From: Gammaproteobacteria bacterium
GTDB taxonomy: Bacteria > Pseudomonadota > Gammaproteobacteria > Arenicellales > Arenicellaceae
Assembly: GCA_003485905.1 (NCBI GenBank)
Contig: DNHK01000052.1
Location: 1 to 5,341, forward strand
DNA: 5,341 bases
Reading direction: 5' to 3'
Below are positions 1-5,341 of the stretch, piece by piece. The notes beneath the pieces are model-generated. The model was not told the DNA's origin, did not search any database, and was given only the letters and a program-made list of their open reading frames with translations. How positions within the stretch are numbered: the first letter of the stretch is position 1; each line of letters opens with the position of its first letter. Position numbers and translations under genes: made by a program.

Positions 1-87
1 GTCGGCGTTCCTGTCAATTAATATACAGATAGCTGCAACTAAAATAAGGATTGGAAATACAACGGCGGCAGTAGCTAATATCATCAT
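1..87 (-). CDS. N-terminal fragment of an unidentified membrane-anchored or exported protein (cut by the window edge)
   Basis: An open frame begins with two consecutive ATG codons (87-85 and 84-82) and stays open for 29 codons to the left edge. The visible residues are MMILATAAVVFPILILVAAI followed by CILIDRNAD: a hydrophobic stretch of about 23 residues, then polar ones. This fits a single membrane anchor or an uncleaved signal sequence. It begins 5 nt after the stop codon of the membrane-protein gene to its right, and its likely ribosome site (AGGGG, 102-98, about 10 nt upstream of the first ATG) lies inside the end of that gene. The two are therefore probably co-transcribed and translationally coupled. 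The family cannot be named from 29 residues; a membrane-tethered cytochrome or other redox partner is one possibility, but that is only a guess from the neighbour. Confidence 0.6.
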   Translation of the reverse strand, partial: MMILATAAVVFPILILVAAICILIDRNAD

Positions 88-92
88 TGGTG

Positions 93-1040
93 TTACACCC
101 CTTCAAGGTATGGAAGCATACGGCCCAATAACAGGACCGCTGCCCACAAAAGTATAGTTGCCGCAGCCATAACTTTGGCTATTGGCGCTGCGTTGTCTCC
201 GGCCTTCAAAGACCAGGGTTGGTTAAACATTGTGAAATACAGGGCCGAGACACCACCAATCGTGATTAGTGCTAACTTCCAATAAAATGCCGGGATCGCC
301 GTATAGCGCTGTGAGTCCGCAATTAGAAAGGCCATGCCAGTGACAATATTTACCACTAATCCAAGAACACCAAGTGGTAGCAATCTATGCACCGCTTGAA
401 AAGGTATGATTTTTGCTACGCCTAGAACTCGTAACGAAACGAATAGCACTACTCCGAATAACAATGCCATACCAATAAAATGAGCCGCTTCCATCGCTGG
501 CCATATCCACGGCGAATTGAAGATATAAGCCCTTAGGGATTCAGTGGTACCCGATGCAGCTTGTGCTGCAATATCCACTCCAGCATCAATCCTTATTTCA
601 GGGTGGTTTATGTCGCCCCCTCTAGCTCCCGTTTCGAGTAGAGTGACAATTGATATTACGGCTACAACCAACACGCCCCACTTGATCAAGGCTGTAGGTT
701 GATCAAAACGTCGGTATTGCCACAAACCTAACCAAGACAAAAAGCTTGTGGCGCTAAGGCCAATAAACGTTATAAGTGCTGCGTCTTGGTGCACTGTAAT
801 AAGATCGCCGGATATATCGGCGTTATTCAAGATCGCCCAATTTGTCGCAAGACCGGTCAGGTATGTCGGTATCGCAAGTAACCCGAGCACAACAAACAAT
901 ATCAAGCTTGCTCGATTTAAATCTTCGCTTTTTAAATATAGCGACGTCAGGTACAGGCCGATTACAATCACAAGCCCGACAGACGGAAAGTGATTTAATA
1001 GCATGTGCCAGTGAGGCACGTTAGTAAAAATATATTCCAT
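93..1040 (-). CDS. Multi-spanning membrane protein of unknown function, two membrane halves (DUF2231-like N-half, DUF6644-like C-half)
   Basis: This is a 315-residue integral membrane protein with roughly eight hydrophobic segments (about residues 18-36, 45-67, 86-106, 118-136, 185-207, 216-240, 254-272 and 286-305). The N-terminal half opens with a PHWHMLLNHFPSVG motif (H10, H12, H17) and carries H84 before the third segment. That style recalls DUF2231-like membrane proteins. A loop with GARGGDINHPEIR (138-150, H146) leads to the C-terminal half, where WIWPAMEAAHFIGMALLFG (178-196, H187) recalls the DUF6644-type membrane family. Both family names come from memory of the motifs, not from a search. 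Such histidines at membrane edges could bind heme or metal, but no function is established. The ATG at 1040-1038 is preferred over the in-frame TTG just before it (1043-1041), because GGAG (1050-1047) sits 6 nt from the ATG and only 3 nt from the TTG. It diverges from the efflux operon and is followed closely by another minus-strand gene. Confidence 0.85.
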   Translation of the reverse strand: MEYIFTNVPHWHMLLNHFPSVGLVIVIGLYLTSLYLKSEDLNRASLILFVVLGLLAIPTYLTGLATNWAILNNADISGDLITVHQDAALITFIGLSATSFLSWLGLWQYRRFDQPTALIKWGVLVVAVISIVTLLETGARGGDINHPEIRIDAGVDIAAQAASGTTESLRAYIFNSPWIWPAMEAAHFIGMALLFGVVLFVSLRVLGVAKIIPFQAVHRLLPLGVLGLVVNIVTGMAFLIADSQRYTAIPAFYWKLALITIGGVSALYFTMFNQPWSLKAGDNAAPIAKVMAAATILLWAAVLLLGRMLPYLEGV

Positions 1041-1046
1041 CAATTA

Positions 1047-1050
1047 CTCC
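1047..1050 (-). promoter_or_regulatory. Ribosome binding site deciding the start of the minus-strand membrane protein
   Basis: Reading the minus strand, GGAG is followed by TAATTG and then ATG. The 6-nt spacing to the ATG at 1040-1038 is near ideal, while the spacing to the alternative TTG is only 3 nt. This supports the ATG as the true start. Confidence 0.65.
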
Positions 1051-1115
1051 GGGAAAACAGATTGTCCGCTTCGAAATGTTGTAATTTTTAATTTGATTTC
1101 TTGTGACTGCCTCGA

Positions 1116-1144
1116 AATATACTATTGTTTATTACATGAAGCAA
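1116..1144 (-). promoter_or_regulatory. Candidate sigma70-like promoter for the minus-strand membrane-protein unit
   Basis: On the minus strand, TTGCTT (1144-1139) and TATATT (1121-1116) are separated by exactly 17 nt. The -10 box matches the consensus at five of six positions, but the -35 box matches at only three. Transcription would begin near 1109 and give a leader of about 70 nt. Found by eye; such matches occur by chance in AT-rich DNA. Confidence 0.35.
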
Positions 1145-1199
1145 AAAGTTTATTTCGCTAGAAGATGTCGCTTATACATTAGTTTGTCTGGTCGCGATG

Positions 1200-1222
1200 C
1201 CGTGCTCAGACTAGTCGCACGG
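1200..1222. repeat. Inverted repeat CCGTGC / GCACGG with an internal palindrome
   Basis: CCGTGC (1200-1205) and GCACGG (1217-1222) are perfect reverse complements around an 11-nt loop. The loop contains most of the self-complementary octamer GACTAGTC (1209-1216). It could be an RNA stem-loop or a nested operator. There is no T run, so it is not a terminator. A 6-bp stem may be chance. Confidence 0.35.
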
Positions 1223-1267
1223 GCTACACCTTTTGCTTGCACACTATGCCTTGTCTAGCTTCGGCGC

Positions 1268-1296
1268 TTCTCAAACCATCGGTATAGCCATATAAA
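1268..1296 (+). promoter_or_regulatory. Candidate sigma70-like promoter for the efflux operon
   Basis: TTCTCA (1268-1273, four of six matches to the -35 consensus) and TATAAA (1291-1296, five of six matches to the -10 consensus) are 17 nt apart. Transcription would start near 1303 and give a leader of about 130 nt that contains the hairpin/T-run at 1316-1341. No better match was seen closer to the gene. A promoter between the hairpin and the gene cannot be excluded. Confidence 0.3.
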
Positions 1297-1315
1297 TGCA
1301 CGGTAAGTTTTGTTT

Positions 1316-1341
1316 CTATCACCGGCGTGATAGCCTTTTTT
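1316..1341 (+). terminator. Terminator-like hairpin with T run in the efflux operon leader (possible attenuator or operator)
   Basis: CTATCAC (1316-1322) and GTGATAG (1327-1333) pair perfectly around the loop CGGC, followed by CC and six T residues (1336-1341). This resembles an intrinsic terminator, but the stem is short and only moderately GC-rich. It lies about 90 nt before the adaptor start, so it would act either on a leader transcript (attenuation, or the end of a small RNA) or, as duplex DNA, as a symmetric operator bound by a dimeric repressor. The sequence does not decide between these. Confidence 0.4.
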
Positions 1342-1420
1342 GTTTGGTCAGTGACAGAAGTTTAAGGGCATTGATGCTTGAATCAGCCTAAAATACCGGC
1401 TGCTGACATACCCAATTTTA

Positions 1421-1425
1421 AGGGA
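1421..1425 (+). promoter_or_regulatory. Ribosome binding site of the adaptor gene
   Basis: AGGGA (within TAAGGGA, 1419-1425) stands 7 nt before the ATG at 1433. It is a good Shine-Dalgarno match and supports this start, which places the hydrophobic anchor at the protein's N-terminus. Confidence 0.7.
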
Positions 1426-1432
1426 AATTTTA

Positions 1433-2509
1433 ATGACCAAAAATGTACGCTATGCACTAATAATCCTAGTGCTTGTGTTGGGGTGGTTATTCTCCGGCCT
1501 CATCATTAACAGCGACGATACGGATGAGAGCTTATCGGAAAGCGATCAACCTGAAAATCTTATTCGGGTACAGGTGAGTGATATTGCTGAGGAAACGTAT
1601 AGTCCCAGCTTAAATATAAGCGCCCGTACCGAGGCGTTTCGGATTGTTGAGATCAAGGCAGAGACCAGCGGTCAGATTGAGGCAACGCCAATAGCCGAAG
1701 GTGAATTCGTTAAAGCTGGCGTAGAGTTGGCTCGGTTACGTATTGATGATCGCAGTTTCCGTGTACAAGAGGCGCAGGCCGGTTTGGATCAAGCTACACT
1801 TGATTACGAAGGGACATTAAAACTTCTAGCGAAAGAACTAGTTAGTGAAATTCAGGTGGCGAGAGTGAAGGCCAGTGTTGACGCGGCAAAAGCTAACCTA
1901 GAATTTCGTAAAGTCGAGTTGTCAAGAACTCTGCTTCGCGCGCCGTTTGATGCGGTATTAAATGAGCGGAAACTTGAAGTCGGGTCTTATTTGCAACCAG
2001 GGCAGACCTTTGCAGAATTATTACAGCTAGATCCAATAAAGGCAGTCGCATTAGTTTCCGGAGATGAGGTTTTAGATCTGGAAAGAGGTGCTCCGGTTGA
2101 ATTGCAGCTAAGCAATGGAGATGTGCTTTTAGGTGAGTTGAGATATGTGAGTGCAAAGGCCGATGTGGCGACGCGCGCATTTCGAGTAGAAGCATTTTTT
2201 GAGAACCCTGATAACAAAGTATCTGCAGATCTCACCGGTAACTTAATAGTTCCGCGGGCACAGGCCAAAGCACATCGTATTCCTGCCTCGATCGTATCGT
2301 TGAATTCTGCTGGTGACTTACAGGTTAAGTGGGTGGATCAAGATGACGTGGTTCGCGCCTCCGAAATAGTTATATTGCATGACGACCGTTCAAGCTTATG
2401 GGTTTCAGGATTACCGGAGAAGGTTCGAATTATTGTGGTCGGCCAGGAATATGTGAGCATTGAGGAAAAGGTCGCCCCTATTCCTCGTTCAATCGAATCG
2501 TCCGAGTAA
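1433..2509 (+). CDS. RND efflux periplasmic adaptor subunit (HlyD/MexA-type membrane fusion protein)
   Basis: This 358-residue adaptor is expected to link an inner-membrane RND pump to an outer-membrane TolC-type channel. Residues 7-25 form a hydrophobic anchor with no lipobox cysteine, so it is probably held by an uncleaved membrane segment rather than a lipid. An acidic linker (about 28-41) follows. The first lipoyl half is around 64-106 (VEIKAETSGQIEATPIAEGE, 72-91), then a short alpha-helical hairpin at about 108-165. The second lipoyl half includes LLRAPFDAVLNERKLEVGSY (167-186). A beta-barrel lies at about 201-273 and a membrane-proximal domain from 274 to the end. The length is normal for the family. 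At the hairpin tip, KLLAKELVS (130-138) lines up by eye with the tip of AcrA: the Leu and Ser of the channel-docking motif are present (L131, S138), but the Arg position appears to be G127. The pump gene follows 18 nt downstream, so the two form an operon. The substrate cannot be told. Confidence 0.93.
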   Translation: MTKNVRYALIILVLVLGWLFSGLIINSDDTDESLSESDQPENLIRVQVSDIAEETYSPSLNISARTEAFRIVEIKAETSGQIEATPIAEGEFVKAGVELARLRIDDRSFRVQEAQAGLDQATLDYEGTLKLLAKELVSEIQVARVKASVDAAKANLEFRKVELSRTLLRAPFDAVLNERKLEVGSYLQPGQTFAELLQLDPIKAVALVSGDEVLDLERGAPVELQLSNGDVLLGELRYVSAKADVATRAFRVEAFFENPDNKVSADLTGNLIVPRAQAKAHRIPASIVSLNSAGDLQVKWVDQDDVVRASEIVILHDDRSSLWVSGLPEKVRIIVVGQEYVSIEEKVAPIPRSIESSE

Positions 2510-2527
2510 GGTAACGTAGATCTAATA

Positions 2528-5341
2528 ATGGGGTTTTTAACAAGACTAATTGAGCGAAACCGCGCGAGTGTAGCGATTGTTGTGCTTATTTTGCTAGCCG
2601 GTGTAATTGCTCGTACTCAGATGACGATTGAGACATTTCCTAATGTCCCTGTTCCATTCGTGATTACGCAAGTTGTTCACCTAGGAATTTCGCCTGAAGA
2701 TGGTGCACGCTTGATTGCACGCCCGATCGAGCAAGAGCTGGAAACACTTGATGGCATCGTTGAAGTTCGCTCTACTGCTCGAGAAAATCTGGTTTATACG
2801 GTGGTCGAGTTCGATTTAGACAAGGATATTGATGTGGCTGTCAGTGATGTGCGAGAGGCGGTAGATATAGCCCGAGCCGAATTCCCCGATAACACTGAAG
2901 AACCGATTGTTAGCGAAGTTTCTGCTGAGCAAGCGTTGGTGATAGTGGTGGCACTTTCAAGTGCGATCGCGTCAGAGCGCGACGTGTTTAATCTGGCAGA
3001 GGATTTAAAAAATCAATTTGAAGCGTTGCCGCAAGTTCTAGAAGTGACGATGAAAGGCGCGCGTGAAGAGGTGGCAGAGATACTAGTAAATCCGGCCAAA
3101 ATGGATTTTTACAATGTATCTACCAACGAGCTTCTTACCGCGGTTGCTCGCAATAACCTGCTAGTGCCGGCAGGTGATTTGGATTCTGCGAGCGGAAATT
3201 TTGGTGTGAAGGTTCCCGCGCTTATAGAGAATACCGATGATATTAAAGATATTCCGGTGCGCTCGTCTGCTAACGGTGTTATCCGCTTAGGTCAGGTTGC
3301 AGATATTAAAAGAACTTATAAAGATGCCGCAGGTTTTTCCAGAGTTTATGGGCGTCCGGCGATTACATTGGAGGTGGTTAAGCGCTTGAAAGCGAATACT
3401 GCTGATACATCTCAAGCGGTACGTAGTTTGGTTGATACCCAACGAGACAGGTTTCCATCGTCGATTAATGTTGATTACGTTTATGACACTGCTTTTTTTG
3501 CAGAAGATATGGTTAGCGAACTGACCGGAAATATAGTGTTTGCGATGGCCCTTGTGATGGTTGTGGTAGTGGCTTCACTAGGCTTGCGCTCGGGGCTTTT
3601 GGTTGGGTTTGGAATACCGTTTTCTTTATTGGGTTCAATGATTATCGTCCATCAGATGGGGTATTCATTTAACTTTATGATTATGTTCGGGCTACTTTTG
3701 GCTATGGGCATGCTTATTGATGGCGCGATTGTGATTGTTGAGTATACGGTTCGATTGCGGGGCGAAGGTGTATCCGCAATGGAAGCGTATCTGCGCGCTA
3801 TTCGAAGAATGGGAATGCCAGTTATTGCATCGACTTTAACTACCTTGGCTGCATTCCTGCCACTTATGTTCTGGCCAGGTATTATGGGCAAGTTTATGGG
3901 GTATTTGCCGGTAACTGTTTTTGCGGTCTTGATTTGGTCGTTAGTATTCTCGTTAATAGTAGTACCTGTACTTGGCGTAAACTTTTCTGGAGAAAAGTGC
4001 GATGGGTTTGGCCCGGTCAAACAACGTAAAGATGTGGAGTTCAATTTAATTCAGAATTCCTATCTGGGGCTGCTTGGGCGGGTGCTTGATAAACCTCTAG
4101 CATCGCTAACTATTATGATACTGCTGCTTTACGCAATATTTTTTAGTTACGGCACCTGGGGTCGCGGTACTGTCTTGGTAGATGAAGAGAATGAGGACGT
4201 ATTTACAACTGTCAGTATACGTGCCCAAGGGAATTTGACCGTTGAAGAAAAGGCAGAACTTGTCGTCTCGACCGAAGAGGTGCTTGCAACCATTCCTGAA
4301 GTTAAAAGTTATTATGTGAGTAGCGGAGGGTTTGGTAATGGAGGTGCAAGTAGTAAAGATGAAGTAGCCGGAATATTGCTTGAACTGGTTCATACAAAAC
4401 AAAGGGACCTCAGTTCTGCGGAAAGTCTGGAAAAAATTCGTGGACTGACAAATAGTTTTCCGGGAATTATTGTACAGGTCAAGAAAATCGAAGGCGGGCC
4501 ACCAGTCGGCAAAGATGTTCAAATAGAACTCACTAGCCGTAACCGAGATTTATTAAATGAAGTGACTCAACAAATTCGAAGATACTTTGATGATGAATTA
4601 AGCAATGTTATCGATGTCGAAGATACCTTGTCGCTTCCAGGGATCGACTGGAATATCGAAGTGGATAGGAATCAGGCGGCGATGCATGGCGTCGATATCG
4701 CTCAGCTTGGCGGTATGATTCAATTGGTAACTGACGGTATGTATTTGGGTGAGTATCGTCCGGACGATGCTGATGCGGAAGTTGAATTGCGGCTTCGCTA
4801 TCCGGCGGAAGATCGCTCGATTGAGCGTTTGAAGAATTTGCGTATTGCGACGCCACAAGGACCAGTACCCATTTCTAGCTTTGTTGATATCAAGCCTATG
4901 CCTCGGGTGGCTGTAATTCAGCGTCTAGATAGTGTTGAGGTTACACAAGTGACCGCAAATACCGACCAGGGTATTTTGGCCAGCGATAAGACAGCGGAAG
5001 TTCAGGCATGGTTGGACACTCAGGATTTTGCGGACGGCGTGAATATTGAGTTTCGAGGTGGGGCAGAAGAGAGTGATGAGGCTACTGCATTTTTAGGTTA
5101 TGCCGCGGGCATGGCGTTATCGCTAATGATGATTATTTTGGTAGCGCAGTTTAATAGCTTTTATCAAGCGATATTGATTTTGTCGGCTGTTGTAATGTCG
5201 ACTGCAGGGGTGTTGTTAGGCCTTTTGCTGGGCGGAAATTCGTTTAGTGTGATTTTGACCGGAATCGGGCTTGTAGCACTCGCGGGTATTGTTGTGAACA
5301 ATAATATTGTTTTGATTGATACTTTTAATGAATATCGCAAA
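2528..5341 (+). CDS. RND efflux transporter permease subunit (HAE-1/AcrB-like), 3' end beyond the window
   Basis: A proton-driven inner-membrane exporter, open for 938 codons to the right edge; family members are about 1030-1050 residues, so roughly 100 are missing. The start at 2528 gives a typical N-terminus (MGFLTRLIERNRASVAIVVL) with TM1 at about 13-29 and ETFPNVPVPF (35-44). The first periplasmic porter part spans about 30-330, TM2-TM6 about 332-485, TM7 about 523-541, the second porter part about 545-850, and TM8-TM10 about 853-931. A glycine-rich loop (SGGFGNGGASSK, 599-610) sits where AcrB has its switch loop. TM4 carries GMLIDGAIVIVEY (394-406), so D398 matches AcrB D407 while the D408 position is G399. 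TM10 has GIVVNNNIVLID (920-931), with N924 at the AcrB K940 position. No good Shine-Dalgarno is seen just before the ATG; it may be coupled to the adaptor. The substrate is unknown. Confidence 0.95.
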   Translation, partial: MGFLTRLIERNRASVAIVVLILLAGVIARTQMTIETFPNVPVPFVITQVVHLGISPEDGARLIARPIEQELETLDGIVEVRSTARENLVYTVVEFDLDKDIDVAVSDVREAVDIARAEFPDNTEEPIVSEVSAEQALVIVVALSSAIASERDVFNLAEDLKNQFEALPQVLEVTMKGAREEVAEILVNPAKMDFYNVSTNELLTAVARNNLLVPAGDLDSASGNFGVKVPALIENTDDIKDIPVRSSANGVIRLGQVADIKRTYKDAAGFSRVYGRPAITLEVVKRLKANTADTSQAVRSLVDTQRDRFPSSINVDYVYDTAFFAEDMVSELTGNIVFAMALVMVVVVASLGLRSGLLVGFGIPFSLLGSMIIVHQMGYSFNFMIMFGLLLAMGMLIDGAIVIVEYTVRLRGEGVSAMEAYLRAIRRMGMPVIASTLTTLAAFLPLMFWPGIMGKFMGYLPVTVFAVLIWSLVFSLIVVPVLGVNFSGEKCDGFGPVKQRKDVEFNLIQNSYLGLLGRVLDKPLASLTIMILLLYAIFFSYGTWGRGTVLVDEENEDVFTTVSIRAQGNLTVEEKAELVVSTEEVLATIPEVKSYYVSSGGFGNGGASSKDEVAGILLELVHTKQRDLSSAESLEKIRGLTNSFPGIIVQVKKIEGGPPVGKDVQIELTSRNRDLLNEVTQQIRRYFDDELSNVIDVEDTLSLPGIDWNIEVDRNQAAMHGVDIAQLGGMIQLVTDGMYLGEYRPDDADAEVELRLRYPAEDRSIERLKNLRIATPQGPVPISSFVDIKPMPRVAVIQRLDSVEVTQVTANTDQGILASDKTAEVQAWLDTQDFADGVNIEFRGGAEESDEATAFLGYAAGMALSLMMIILVAQFNSFYQAILILSAVVMSTAGVLLGLLLGGNSFSVILTGIGLVALAGIVVNNNIVLIDTFNEYRK

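Larger units (their letters stand above)
1041..1432. other. Divergent intergenic region, about 390 bases, no convincing gene
   Basis: This stretch separates the start codons of two oppositely transcribed units, so it must carry both promoters. It holds one weak promoter candidate per strand, a hairpin with 11-nt loop (1200-1222) and a 7-bp hairpin with a T run (1316-1341). The 40-codon open frame at 1136-1258 lacks a ribosome site and is not credible as a gene. The region is long for a simple divergent promoter, and the part from about 1150 to 1265 is unexplained. It could hold a small RNA, further operators, or the remains of a lost gene. Confidence 0.6.

Noticed and set aside
748..1024. Two plus-strand open frames (748-993 and 842-1024)
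   Set aside because: They are antisense to the well-supported minus-strand membrane protein and encode no recognisable protein.
1136..1258. A 40-codon plus-strand open frame (begins MKQKVYFARR) in the intergenic region
   Set aside because: It has no Shine-Dalgarno sequence before its ATG, no recognisable motif, and lies where promoter elements are expected. It is most likely a chance frame.
1350..1432. A promoter immediately before the adaptor, using TAAAAT near 1389 as a -10 box
   Set aside because: No acceptable -35 box lies 16-18 nt upstream; the nearest TTGATG is only 12 nt away. It is kept as a possibility but not listed.
1893..2268. Two minus-strand open frames within the adaptor gene
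   Set aside because: The plus-strand adaptor has clear family motifs throughout, so these antisense frames are shadows with no family features.
3652..4858. Four minus-strand open frames of 82-138 codons inside the pump gene
   Set aside because: The pump frame is continuous and shows RND motifs across the whole region. The antisense frames have no credible ribosome sites or recognised domains.
2528..5341. Possible frameshift or pseudogene in the pump gene
   Set aside because: I translated the frame from the ATG at 2528 to the edge: 938 sense codons without a stop, with TM segments and motifs in the expected order. It is intact as far as visible.

Overview
The window looks like chromosomal DNA of a Gram-negative bacterium, most likely a marine-type gammaproteobacterium. 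That placement is an inference from the two-gene RND efflux operon, the moderate base composition and the general style of the proteins; there is no rRNA or other marker gene to fix it. No mobile element, CRISPR array, tRNA or rRNA is visible.

Layout: two transcription units diverge from one intergenic region of about 390 bases (1041-1432). Leftward (minus strand) is a 315-residue, multi-spanning membrane protein of unknown function. It has two membrane halves and several membrane-edge histidines. It is followed after 5 nt by the first 29 codons of a second minus-strand gene that starts with a hydrophobic segment and runs off the left edge. Rightward (plus strand) is an efflux operon: a periplasmic adaptor of the HlyD/MexA type (1433-2509), then 18 nt later an inner-membrane RND (HAE-1-like) transporter that stays open for 938 codons and is cut by the right edge, probably about 100 residues before its natural end.

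How they work together: the RND protein is expected to form the proton-driven trimer in the inner membrane, and the adaptor should connect it to a TolC-type outer-membrane channel. No channel gene and no regulator gene lies in the window. The minus-strand membrane proteins have no evident link to efflux beyond sharing the divergent promoter region.

The intergenic region holds one weak sigma70-like promoter candidate for each direction. It also holds a perfect 7-bp hairpin followed by six T residues in the leader of the efflux operon, which could be an attenuator or terminator, or a regulator's operator. Apart from this the region is unexplained. The most interesting points are the reduced proton-relay residues of the pump (D-G and N in place of the AcrB D-D and K), the hairpin/T-run in the operon leader, and the histidine-bearing two-part membrane protein. 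I see no convincing evidence for a wholly new system.
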